Positions 45,561-58,018 of a DNA stretch of 64,000 nt are shown here, piece by piece; the stretch's first letter is position 1; the number at the start of each line of letters is the position of its first letter. The notes beneath the pieces were generated by a model. It was given only the letters and a program-made list of their open reading frames with translations, was not told the origin of the DNA and did no database searches. This DNA is from Trichaptum fuscoviolaceum (Eukaryota; Basidiomycota; Agaricomycetes; Hymenochaetales; Trichaptaceae). A program made the position numbers and the translations under genes. The stretch spans positions 3,923,040-3,987,039 of the forward strand of contig CAJSYZ010000009.1 of the NCBI GenBank assembly GCA_910574455.1, given 5' to 3'.

Positions 45561-48164
45561 AATGTTAGATGAAGTTCAGCCCGCCTCATCAAGCCAGACT
45601 TTAGAAGCGAAATGGGTTTGATGGGCTGCCATGCGGAGGTCGACGATGCTGCGAGAAAGGAATACTGAGGCATGGTGTGTGCTTTTTGTGCTTTCACTGG
45701 TAAGTTGTCATGTTTTGCGAAGGGCTCGCCCTTAGTATTGTTCGCTTCGTCTTCAGCCTTCCAGTTCGGAGCGGAGATATTTGAGAGCGTGTTTCGTAAG
45801 GAATGACAACCTGCTGGTGCTTTGCTTGTAGCATAGCATACCCCAAAGGTCCATCTTTAATTCTCAGCGCGCTTAGGGTGACGGCCTCAGATTCATTCTC
45901 AGATGGGCTTTTACCTGCTATTGCCGGTCCAGCATATGGCACGCATTCGATCTGGCCAGACTATTCGCTCCTGACCCCTTGTACCGATACCTTCTGCGTG
46001 CGCATCTCGGCGCCATTTTGCTGACGAAGGAGGCATGGAAGTCCGTTCTGCTTAGGTTAGTCAACATACTGAGAGTAACATAGATTGATAGCTGACTGAC
46101 AAACTCTTGTGCTTATAGACGTCTGCGATCTATGGTGAGGGTGCATCCGAACGCTGCAGGTAGTAGAAGCAAGTTGGTGTGGAAAATGATGAAATGGCGG
46201 ATGGGTGGAAGGAGCTGAGGATGTGGGTTGTTTAGAGACCTGCGGTATGAAATCAGGACCTCCGTGGATGCCGATTGATGATGGCGCATGTAAGCCGTCT
46301 GCGTATGCTCGGTCCCATTGCGCGTCCTAGCTTCTCTGACTCCCATGGTAGACAGGTCTTCAAAGTTCAGGCTGGTACTAAGCCAAAGCTCAACCGACGT
46401 TTGGCGTCCATCGAGCCCGAAAGTTTGAATGTTCTGTACGTTTAAAACGTGATCCATTCGACCGTATTGCATCCAGACTATTGATAGCACATGGAAGTCA
46501 GATATTGAGTGTCATGGAAGACAATTGTGCGACGCAGAGACAAGACTCCAATTTCTGAAGTCACTCTCGGAGCCTTGAGCTATCCGGCCGAATCCGTGGG
46601 ACCTCCCGTGCTCGGAGGGACCCGGAATAGTACCGCCATTTTTCAAACAGGCTCTTTGAGTCTCAGCCTACTCTGGCATCAAGGGTTACGCAGTCGCTTG
46701 CATATCCTGGCTCGACGCGACTGCACTAACTTCACTGTCTTAGGCCTCACCCTCTCCGCTCTCTTTATTGTCAGCGATTCTGAGTGGTCTGCGCAAGACG
46801 GAACTTCCCCAATCAACCATTCCAGCAGACTCCCTGGTTTGCACTCGGCCCATGTCGCTTCCCCTCAATTGTCCTTTGCAACAAAATTGGAACACTAAAG
46901 TGAAATACACCTGTATGTATCCAAGCCTCATTTAAACGCTGTAGAAATGATTCTTCGAGTTGACGCCTTTCTCCAGGATCAGAATCTCGCCCCAGTGGCG
47001 ACTCGGATCTTTTTACTCCGCTCTTCGATAGTCACGAGCATTGGTTTTGACCTCTTCAGCTTCGGACGTACGGCTCTCGATGTTTGATAGGCTTGGGATG
47101 TAGTAAAGCGGCGTGCAGTGCAATACTAGTCGCGAGAATGATTGCTCTTTCACGCTCGGAAAGTCACTGGTCGCTTCTTCGCGCCCCTATTTCTATCGTG
47201 GAATACTGACCTATATCCTATAGGTGTCTATGCCAATGAGCCTGACGCCAATGGGCAAATCATGGCGACATACTTTATTCCGACCACACATAGCAATGAC
47301 AGCTACGTCTTAGTCGGCGACGACACCCTCCGCCTCAACATCAGCATCAGTGCTCTCAGGCTCTCTTTCTGACCAAAGTCTTGCGGTACAACATGATACA
47401 TTCGCAACACCAACTTTCTTTAAATTTCTCTATTAAGAGGTTCTCAGGTAACGCAAGTCTGAGTAAACGGATGTCAATGAGCGTGCACGCCTTGGATGCG
47501 CTCGAACAGAATTCGGGTATAATGTGAGATATGCACAGGTTCGTTCACATCCATGTTTCTTCGCCGACTTATACATGTCTTGAACATACGAATGTCTCTG
47601 CTAGCTCGGAGTGCGTACCGTATGAGTCTATTCGGGCGCTTTTGGATTTGGCACTTCATCCTCGACTAGAATCTGTGAAGAGCTCCAAGCTGACTGGTGG
47701 AGTAGCCATCGGAGGGTCGTGGGGATAGTTGAGGGTTGATGCAAGGATGAACTGGTGATGAAAATACCCACGAGGGGCACCAAATGGATGAGGTCATTGG
47801 TAAGGAGATGGGCGATGAAGGGAGACTCAGGCAATTGGGGTGCACCCGCAGACTTATATATTTACAGGTAAGCAAGTCCATGCAAGTCAGTGTCGTGTGC
47901 ATTGCTATACTCTCCGACAGCCTCATACGAGTATGAAAGCCTCTCGTGCTCTCAGCATACTGCATCAGACTCACAATCACAAATACTATAGGGTCATCAT
48001 TCGAAGCCTTTACACTGGACAATGCTACAAACAATACTATGTGGAACAATCCCGTTCTCTGGCTAGTGAAGATGCGTCTGCGAATTATATCTGGAAGCTT
48101 TTCAGCTGTACTATTATGACAATCCGGAGAACACATACCTTAGAGGGGCCGCTTTAACTCTTCG
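45561..48164. other. Unrecognised sequence between blocks 2 and 3
   Basis: 45600-46060 continues the similarity to 53660-54200 (GAGGTCGACGATGCTGCG, GCGTGCGCATCTC). 46110-48164 has several open frames of 100-150 codons on both strands without any family signature or splice pattern I trust. Confidence 0.4.
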
Positions 48165-51100
48165 CTACTCATTCTCCCCCGTCTCTTCCGTCGCTTTCTG
48201 TTTTCCCTTGTCAATCTCAGTCACTGACATTTGTAGATTCTTCTTAGTATCACTGCGCGCAGATGCTTCTCCTGCTATGTCAGAATTGTCAAGATTGAGC
48301 TGCAGACGGGTCTGTGGCGGAGATGAGGGTTCTGCGCATCCTGTTTTCGTACCAGATGGTGGATCTTCGGGTTGATCGACCTCCTGTGCTAAAACTGGAG
48401 ATCCAGACCTGGCGTATGGAGTATTGGGAGGATCGCTGCTCATCCCAGGCAAATCCAGACAAGCCTTTTCGTCTTGATCTCCGTTTTGCGATTGGTTACG
48501 TGGGTCATCTTCATCGTTCTTCAGTGTCCCATCCAGTCGCTTGTTTGCTTGCTCGCGTATGGCCTTCTCATTCTGTTCACGATCTTCAATCATCGCGGGC
48601 TGAACCTTTTCTATGAATTCTTTGAGGAGTTCGGGATATCCCCAGAGCAGTCGTTCGAGACTTTTTCCAAGCGTATCTGCATACACCATCCTTCCAATTA
48701 TATTGCTCGGGGAAACTGGTGCTTCGACTTCGAATACGAATGATCTGACATCAATCAGTGAGAGCTCACAACTCTTATTACATTCAATCCCTCACCCTTC
48801 TTCCGAATCCATACAGGCATGGATACTCCGGATAACGTCTTGAACGAACTCGCTTTTTCCGAACACTTTTTGTAGAGAGGTATGATAATCTTGCTTGATT
48901 GCCTCTACGTGAGACTTGCAAATGGGCTCGTTTTGGGGAGGATCTACTCCTAGGATTACAAGATGCCCGGGCTCGACGTCGTCAGAATCAGAGGGCCGGT
49001 GAAATAACCTCCGGACTGATCGACCTATAAAAGAAAGTGCTTTCTTTAAGCCGACGCAGAAGCTCTTGACCGGCCAAGTAATGTATCGAATACCCTGCAA
49101 AAACAAGACTGTCTTCCGGAAATGGCGTTCATATTCGACAATAAATATTCTAAGGTTCAGACGCGCCACGAGGGTATCCAATCGAAAAGCCCTAGGCTCA
49201 ATGTTAGCTTGTATATGGTCATTGCTAAAGAAAGCGAGATACCAATAAATGTTCCGGAGCAGATGTAACCGGTACGCCCACGACTTCTCGTAACGTTTTT
49301 TCATAGTTGTCCTAATCCATCCCATGCCTTTCCCAATCCATCCCGCGGTTGCTCGAATCCATTTTGTATTTCTAAAGATCCACCTTGCCCACCGGGACTC
49401 GTGTTTTAAATGATAGATAAACCAAGCTGTCACAGAAAGTATGCACATGCTATGCAATCCTGTGAAGAAATTTGTAGCGAGCGAGACAAACTGCGGCTAG
49501 GACATACTGAGAGACATCATTCATGAAAGGAAGGTGATTAATGTAACGTACCTGCACGGACCAATAAGCAAAAAGATTTAGACCAACGACAAAAGCGACA
49601 GCGGCCACAATTAGGAAGACCATAGGCGCCTTATCAAGCCAGAACCGAATCAGTATGGGTGTTGCGCGAGGTGAATAATACCTGTGAAAGCAACATCAAT
49701 ACGAGAACAATATGCCGTCTGAAATAAGCCACTTACACTGAGGATCTCCGCCATGTCACGCCCAGTAAACTGCTTATACCAGACGAGACGCTGAAGACTA
49801 GCGACAGGAACCAGAAGAAGTTTACTACTCCTCTTAGAGTACCGGACGTTTCTGAGCTAGGCTGCGCGTACGTAAATTGAAGTGTGGTCGCTGTCACGCT
49901 GGAGAAGAATGTAGCGATCGTGGTGATGTTGATGTATCGTGTCGTATCCCTCTCCTTCTCCTCGGCAAGAAACGTAGGTAGAGCTGTCCTATTTTAGCGC
50001 AAGTAGGTCAGGATCAAGCACTCAAGCACTTACATTTCTCTCCAAAAGTTTTGAGTTCATCAGCCACAGTGCCTGCACAGACTTTCGCGGAGTTCCTTTC
50101 GGAAGCTTCTTTAGGTGCATACATGGCCTCTTCCAACTCGGCCAAAAGACTTTCGCAGATATACTCCATGCATTCAGTTGGCTCCTTGCGATGCATGAAG
50201 CCTACGAACGATACTGTTAGAGATACTGCTGCGATCATTTAATATTTAATCATTACCATGGACTTCATGCACCCCATTCTTCGTGACAAATGTTAAGCCC
50301 CGGTCATACATATATCGCAGTTCTAGAACTCACCCATAGGCAATCCACCCATTTCTTGACTTCGCGAAAGTAGAACGCGTGCTTTTGGTGGTACAGGCTA
50401 CCCTTAAATTTACTGACGGCAAAAGATAGATTTCCTAGAGAATATAAAAAAGTCCTGATTTTACGCAGTCTTTCTGTGTCGGCTGTTAACGTCATGCACT
50501 CTTATGTGTAAGATGCCACGCACCATCTGGATCGGAGTTCAAAATGTTAATCAGAGACTGAACGGGACTATGTAGGTAGAACTGGACTAATTTTGCAGAT
50601 TCAGTGACTTCCTTGTCCCCTCCGACGACGCCATAATGTGCAATAAGGTGGTCCAGCTACTTCTCTGATAAGATACGTTTTGCACAGTGGAAGCCTTAAA
50701 CATACCTCAACTCGCATTCTATCACAAGCTCTGCAGAGGGATGATTAATTCAGACACACAACAAAAATCGGGTACGAAGCCATACATTTGGTGTGTTTTA
50801 CATCTTTCCTTCAGCCGTGCCTTTGTGTCTAAATCCAGCGGGGCAAGGCTAGTGGAGTCCGAGTCTACGGTCGGAAAGACATGACTTATGTATTCCCAAC
50901 ACTTGCGGTTAAAGTCCTCTGGCTTTTGCGACGCCAGCCATTTCATCGCAGCTTCGATACAATCAATATTAACGATTGTAAACACTACCGGCGCACCATG
51001 CACTCAACCACTTACATGCTTCTTCGAATGTCATCATTGCTTCTGCGACATTGGCCATCGCCGTTTCCAAGTCGAAGAAAAAGACGTCGTGGATGTACGA

Positions 51101-52226
51101 CAAACATTCAACAAATTTCCCAGAATTTATGCGACCTATTTCATTATTGTTAGTAATCAAACTACGGTGGAGAGTGCTTCATTCCTACCTCCGATTTCGC
51201 CGTAGTTCCCTGTCTTCGCGTAAGATGATTAGCCCGAGAAGTCAATCAAAGATCCGGTACTCACATGAAGACAGATATACCATGGCCACATTTTATTCCT
51301 GAGTGCGCTCTCCTCGGGTACCAAGCAATAAAGATCAATGACAAGAGTATCAAGAGAGTCAAAGGCATCTTTCACGCCCTTGAATGCCTGGTTCCTTTCT
51401 GAACCATCACTTTAGGTATTATTGATAGTTTCTACTCCCGAATACTACGCACCATGGGCAACCGCTTCCAGAGCTTTCTCCACACATTGCACAGGCTCAA
51501 GCATTCCTTCTCGTAGCGACTCTGCTTTTTCGATAATTTCCTTGTCGCCTCCGACAACGCGCAAGTGCGCAATGTAGCATCCAAGCTGATTTTGTCAGTA
51601 CGGAACATTTCGTGTGGTTGGTACCGGATACGCACCTCCACCTGCATCTTCTCGCATTCCCTGAAGCAGAATTAGACTCGGTTTTACTGCTTACTACGAA
51701 TAGAGTACCGTTTGTGTTTGGTGCATCGTTTCTTGTACTGTGCTATCTTTTCAGGGCTCGGCCAGTCTTAGGGAAGCAATAAGATTCATCACCATCGGAA
51801 ATGGAATCATTACTCACTCTCGGGCTCATCATTGATAACGACTCTTCCTGGATTTGCGTCCGTAATCTCTTGAATTTCTTGCTCTTTTGGGACTTCGTGA
51901 TGTGTTGAAACTACAGCGCTCTCCTCAGCTGCCTCTGTGGAGACTTCAGTCATTGTCGTATGTACAAACAAGATAGTCAAGGCTTACTGATCGATAGATT
52001 CACAATTTGATGCAGTGTGTCCAAAGATGTCTGCATTTGTTTCATGGCATTCTGAAAACCGCCACAGAAAGCATTCAGCGCTTGAAGTTGGGGAGCGTCC
52101 AAACCGTCTTCTTGGTAAATTAGTATTGTGATTCCAAGCAGGTGTGCTCACATACCTATTGGAAGGTCTGCAAAATCGAATTAATAATGAGTTCAGAAGC
52201 GATAGAGATTTGTACGAACCAGGCAT
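48165..52226 (-). CDS. Uncharacterised multi-exon membrane protein, tandem copy 3
   Basis: Third paralogue of the genes at 28838-32890 and 39377-43411. Start at 52226 (MPGSYKSLSLLNSLLI), stop at 48165. The membrane core and the exon positions upstream of it are conserved (mini-exon NGVHEVHG; LHSMCILSVTAWFIY; RNIYWYLAFFSNDHIQA). After the core it diverges: a longer cytoplasmic part (ARLNLRIFIVEYERHFRKTV, DVEPGHLVILGVDPPQNEPI) and a different acidic tail that keeps only LLWGYPELLKEFIEKVQPAM. The tail therefore evolves quickly or was replaced, while the membrane core is retained. Function unknown; not every exon was resolved. Confidence 0.7.
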
Positions 52227-54280
52227 CTTGGAGGGGACCAGGCGGGAGCGAGAGGGGAAAAGATAGCTGTCAGTCAGCGCTGAACCCCTCTAAATAGCTC
52301 GCGGGAGTGCAGCGTCAATCAGGAGTCAGGACATGGATTGGAAGAAGTGAATCTGCCGGTAGGCGCCCTGTTAAATTTGGGCATCGCTCTTCAATAGCAC
52401 TGTATAGCGTCCCACTTGAAATCTACCTTCTCAATGTGTCCTCTGGCAATGCCTAATCATGCAACCCTGCTTTTCGGCGTACATAATGTAATAAAGTCAG
52501 AGCAGAAGAATCTATCCATTGCAGACTGGGTGTTTCACCATCACCACTAGTAGCTTGACTTTACGCGAAACAGCCTCGTGTCCAACATCGGCGTGAGGAC
52601 AGTAGTGCGGACCTGGATAAGTATCCTATACAGTAATTTGCGACGTTTGAAGAGTATACACATTGGGGTCTGGGTGCTTCGCCACCACCAGGCAGTAGAC
52701 TGACGTTAAGAATTCAGCCGACCTATGACCTCCTAACACTAGAAGAAAGATATACCGAAAGCAAGGAAAGTATGGAAGAAGAGCGTCAATCACTGGTATT
52801 CAGCGGGAGGGGCACTGCAACTTGAAGGTAATACGTAAATTTCAAGTTCCCGATTTGTACCAAAAGTTCACACCCCGACCGCCCACTTCAAGTTGGACAT
52901 TTGTGGGACAAAACTTGACTTAGATCGTCCACATCTCGGACTTTCCTATCGACGAGATTAACAATGATTCTTCGAGGTCTGTCTACTTCACAGAGGCCAA
53001 GGGAGATCTCTGATGGTATTGAGTGCTCCGTGTGTGCGTGGTGAGCACTGGCAACTGCGACGTCGGCAGAGCATAGGGATGTTGAATGGACGGAATTGAT
53101 GGTGAGCATATCACAGACTCGACTACTTGCCTCGGGGTCACTCATAATCAGACCCAGATGCCATTGTATTCGTGTAAGCGGGCCTCATTCGTTTTCGACG
53201 GCCAGCCATGTGACTTTGAGCTTTAACCTACAGTTTCTGAGCGTCACCATGAGTTCTGTCAACGACGAAAAATGTTTGTCGGTGCGGAATAGTGCAGGAT
53301 ATTACAAAGCACAGTAAGCTTGCTCACATTGTCTTTGATTGATTCCTGCCCAGTGCCTTACAATGCCTCAGCTGTTGTGCTTGATTGTCTTGATCACGGT
53401 TGCAGAGACGGAGCTCGAGAAAACCACGTCCGGAAGCACTTTCAGGTCGTTGATACGCTTCGCCCACGTTCGCCTTCGAGAGCTCGTTCATATGGCTGGT
53501 AATAGTGGAACAGTAAGAATGGCCGTATGCTTCGCTGGTCCTCATGGCTCGCAGCGTGGAATGTTCCCGGGCTCATCTCATAGACTAGCAGATTTTCACT
53601 CTCCTCCGCTCCAGACCGACCCGTCCCAGCCTTTCTGACGAACCTGTGCAGCAGCTTTGATGAAGTTCAGCGCACCTCCGAGCCTTCGAACCAGGCTCAA
53701 CTCGCAAGCTACACAGCGAGATGTGGCTGATGGGCTGATGGGTCGCCACGCGGAGGTCGACGATGCTGCGGGAAAGTGGTGTTGAGGCATGGTGTCTGCT
53801 TTCTGTGCTTTCACTAGTAAGCTGTAATGTTTTGCAGAGGGCTTGACCCGCTTCATCTTCGGCCAGCTTTCTGGTGCGAGGGGGATTGTCAATGACAACT
53901 CGCTGGTGCTTTACGTGAAGCACAACACACGAAAGGGTCTATCTTTCGTTCTCCGCGCGAGTGGGCGACGGTCTCAAACTCATTAGCAGATGGAGCGTTT
54001 TACCTGCTATCGCCGTTCTAGCATATTACTCGAATTCAATCTGGCCAGACCATTCGCTCCTGGGCCCTTGCATCTGTATCTTCTACGTGCGCATCTCCGC
54101 CACCATCTTGTTTTTCAGAACCTTAGCGTCGGTTCTGTATACTGGCACGGCAGATCCCTCCCAGATCATTGTGTTCATTCCATACCTCAGAATTGTCATG
54201 TCTGGCGGAAAAAAATGGCAGTCTTTCAAATATATTCGTTTCTCTCCTAGCATCCGTGGTCTGTGAAAGCCACGACTCGA
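52227..54280. other. Upstream region of membrane-protein copy 3, relics and duplicated blocks
   Basis: 52500-52720 holds a decayed copy of the relic family at 34423-34723; 53085-53640 matches 44965-45560; 53660-54200 matches 45600-46060; 54160-54250 contains the CATGTCTGG element also seen near 34370 and 36060. No intact gene is seen. Confidence 0.5.
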
Positions 54281-54289
54281 GCTCGGACA

Positions 54290-54540
54290 CGTTTCAGGAA
54301 TCTCAGCGGATAATCCTTGGATATGACACTACTCGACAACCTTCTCTGTGCTCAAGACATGGCAAGCTCGACAAGCATACCCAATTGCCTTGGTCGCAGG
54401 TTTTTCAGCGTGAAACTAAACGTCTAAGCGCTAGCAATACAGTAGTTTTAAGCAATAATCTTGAAACACAACTAGGTTGGCCAAGACGGTCTCTGACGAG
54501 TGGCCAGTGGCGGCATCTCCTTCATGGCCAGACAACGTCA
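54290..54540 (+). pseudogene. Relic of the FAD monooxygenase gene family
   Basis: CGGATAATCCTTGGATA matches the start of exon 7 of the intact gene at 55496-57830. After a deletion the sequence continues with the end of exon 8 (GACAAGCATACCCAATTGCC, then GGTCGCAGGTTTTTCAGCGT). Further on, GACGAGTGGCCAGTGGCGGC resembles exon 10. Frames are broken. It is the third copy of this family in the window. Confidence 0.7.
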
Positions 54541-55495
54541 CGGTTTCTTCCAACATATGTTGATAACATAAACACCTCTCGTTTACCCGTGTCCATCTTG
54601 AAGCCCGGGCCCCAATTAGACTCGGTGACTTCAGGTTGGCCGTCGAGCGAACCCATTGCAATTATACTTAATTTGATTGTAGTCCATATCGATATCATCG
54701 ACTTCTATAGCGGCTTGCTTCGGATTCAATAATCGGAGTACTATTCAGAATGGTAAGCAGTTCTTTGAGTGCCTTTCTCGAAATCAAATGAAATGTTCTT
54801 GAACGAACCTTGGCTAACCCGAACTAGTAGTCTACAACATGCCCGAATTTCAAAACTGGTCCCTGTGTAATAGATATACTATCAGTTGAGATACAAAGAA
54901 GAGATTAAAGAGAGATACGTGAATAGTGCGATCTTGACACGCTCAGTGAATCTTTTACCTTGAATTCACCCATCTTCATTCAGGACTTTGCGACTGGATT
55001 TCCTTGTATGTAACTACATAACGATATATCCATACGTGTTATCGTGCCCTTCAAAAGGCTACTACATAGTATCAGCCAGTATCTGAGATACAGCTCTGTC
55101 CTACGACTAATACTGTACCTGTCTTTCCAGAATCCACGCTAAGTCAACACGCGCTTCGCAGTTCTCGCCCGGGCCTTCCGCACTCATCAACAGACTCTCA
55201 GAGCTATTGGCTCAGGATTTGTCCAGGAGGTATCGAGCTCAGGCCACAGCACTAGGAATGCCATTCCAGCCCGGTTACAGAGATCATCCACCGCAGATGC
55301 GATACTATCGCAGTACAGTTATCGCAAATGGGAGATCATTTGCAAAAGCTGATCTTCACATCTCGTCATTAATATACGCTCAATTGACTATATCATTAGA
55401 TTCGCGCGATCTTTATAAGCGGTCCAAAGGCAAAAGACTCAAGACGGCAAGCTAGTCCTTAAAGTTGTATTGCTATCAGCATCCGAAGACTTACG
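54541..55495. other. Intergenic region upstream of the FAD monooxygenase gene
   Basis: No gene is recognised. The region should contain the promoter of the gene that starts at 55496, but I see no TATA box that I would call. Confidence 0.4.
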
Positions 55496-57830
55496 ATGCT
55501 TCAAAGCCACTTTACACTCACCCAGACTTCCCGGGCCGTAGCGGCGCTCTCCATCCTAGTCTTCTCGCTAGGATGGCGAGCACTTGGATCCATCGTTCAT
55601 CGCCATTTTCTGCGTCGGATGACCATCCTGCTCGACCTTCCGAACATAGGACAACCGAGGCCTGATTCACAGAGAATCAAAGGCGCAGCAGTCATATGTG
55701 GTGGGAGGTTCGTTCGGTGTCAATTGATGATTGTTGGCCACATTGACCGAACACACACCCCGCAGCGTAGCTGGCCTTTGGGCAGCTCGGATTTGCGCGG
55801 ACCATTTCGAGGAGGTCATCATAGTCGAGCCAGAGGCGTGGTTGGGTACTGAAGAGGGCAAAAGCCCGGTCTACGACACTGATGGCGTCTATGTTGAGTC
55901 GAACCGAGTGCACGCACGAGCAAGAGCTGAGCAATATACGGCGCCACACAGTAAGTGTCGTCGTAGCATGGTGCGTTTCGGAAAATAAAGAATCACTTAC
56001 TTGATTTATAGCGTTCCAGCCATTGGCCTTGCAAGCACTTAAAAGGCTTTTTAGTGATTTCGAAGAGAAAGTCAGAGAATTTGACGGACGGTGCGGAGTC
56101 TTTCTCTTGTTAGGTTGTTGCCTAATAGAAATATTCACCCCGCACGCCTGGTTAGAATTGCTCCGTACGACCTCAACCTACACGCCTTCGGTGGCCACAT
56201 TATGAAGGTTCCTACATCCTTCTATCCGAATGGCGGTGTGACGGATGGATTCTTCATGAGCCGAGAAGCTTACGAGCGTATGTTGCGTGGGTTGGTCCGA
56301 AATTTCTCGAATCGGATCCAGTGGGTGACGGGTACGGTGACTGGACTCAAGGCGGCGAAGGATGCGAGGCAAAACGGCGAGTTGAGGGTAGAATCCGCGT
56401 TGGTCCGGCTTCCAAACGGAGAGGAACAGACGATCTCCGGGAGTTTGGTGATTGGTGAGTTCAGCCTTATCCCTTCATCCGAAAGGGCCTCAGAATCTTT
56501 GTCAACCTCTTTCGCATTCTTATCATTCCGTAGATTGCTCTGGTAGAAGCCAGTCTGGTTTGAAATGGCTGAGCCGCGTTTCTTCTTCTCCTCTTGAGGA
56601 TCTGAGGATTGACTATAATACGATGCAACGGTACCGTACTTTCCGATTCACGTTACCCCCGGAGGCACGCGTAAAGTTGCCCATTCCGGGAGGTTATGAG
56701 CGTTTTATAAAACGTCCTTGGATTTACTCATATATGCCGGTACCGGGCGTGGAAAGGAAGTACCTCGTGGTCGATAAGTTAGATGGTCATCGCAGTACGT
56801 CGACTCTTTCGTATTTTGGAACCATTAAAACAGATCGTGCTTTCCTGTGATTTTCGTCCTCTAGTTGAGTTCTCATTCGTACTATGGGGAGAAGAAGCAT
56901 TGCCGGAGGACTTAACTGATATTGCGTCTCATCTTGAGAACTTCGGCGGAAGCGAGCCCATGCCATCTTGGTTGATCGAGATAGCCGATATGCTCGCTCA
57001 ATACAAGGACGATGCAAAGATCATTGCTTCGAGGTATCGTGAGTGCCTCAGTTGTCTATCGTTTGGCTGTAGTGTGGTTGAGCTGTAAAATTCAGCGGAT
57101 AATTCTTGGATACGGTATGAGAAAGCACCAACTCTTCCGTCGAATTTCGTAGCCACGGGCGATTCCATCATGGTGGTCAATCCTACGTTTGGGTATGCCC
57201 TTCCTAAAGATGAAGTCCGAAGGATACTGAAATATCAACAGGCAGGGATGTACAAAGGCGTGCATAGGCGCTATCACGCTAGACAGCCTATTGCGTTCTC
57301 GGGACATGATTGAGAAGACAGAGATACCCGAGGGCTTTGGTCGCAAGTACTTCAAGTTGCACTCAGAGAAGATTGCTAGCGCATGGTCAGTCAACACCTG
57401 AATTAGTATGATGATGACTTCCACCACTCACGTTGTTCTGGGAAACCTGGGGTTAGGGAAGGTACAAAGCCCACAGGTGAGGACGTTTCGCCGTTGTCAC
57501 TCAATCACCAGCGCTATAAGAAACGAATATACAGATTATCAATGGGACACAACTAGACCAGTGAAAGGCGAGAAGCGCTCTGGCGAGTGGGTCGCTAGTG
57601 GATATGCGAATGCCATCATGCAGCTGGCAAAGACGGTGCGTGAATGCCCTTCCACGTCGGTCATCTATTCCTGGCTCCTAGCTGACGGGAAATTTCAGGA
57701 CATTCACGTTGATTCGGCCTTCTGGCATGTTCGTTGCTTCCTCGCACCCCCGACTGCACTTCTGCAGCCTTCCATTGTCGCGAAAGTCTTGCTGCTCAAA
57801 CTCAAGCAGGCCATTGGGTTGAAGGCCTGA
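55496..57830 (+). CDS. FAD-dependent monooxygenase, 567 aa, 11 exons
   Basis: Exons: 55496-55707, 55766-55950, 56012-56090, 56156-56454, 56534-56794, 56865-57038, 57096-57192, 57242-57385, 57457-57476 (20 nt), 57535-57635, 57699-57830. All introns are GT-AG, 49-79 bp, and the 1704 coding bases stay in frame. An N-terminal hydrophobic segment (about residues 14-34) could anchor it in a membrane. The FAD-binding region is AAVICGGSVAGLWAARICAD with a ribose-binding acidic end IIVEP; later NRVHARARAEQY, VIDCSGRSQSGLKWL and the second FAD motif ATGDSIMVVNPTFGQGCTKA. It should hydroxylate or epoxidise an unknown small molecule with NAD(P)H and O2. The 3' end of a paralogue lies at 1-728 and a relic lies just upstream. 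Confidence 0.88.
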
Positions 57831-58018
57831 TCATACTAGCCAACGGTGGTTGGCGTACTCGAGTGCACCGAATAAAGCGTTTGGAAGGCTTCATACGAAT
57901 GCGCATTAATGCCGTATAGTCAATGTAGATTCATATTGCTATGTGACAGGAACAAATTCCTACTTGATATGAGACGAAGCCGTTTCCTTCATGAGCATGA
58001 AACTTACCACACATATTA

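Noticed and set aside
46110..48164. Several open frames above 100 codons (46113-46490, 46509-46898, 47666-48136)
   Set aside because: No conserved motif, no agreeing splice sites and no homologous copy in the sister blocks.
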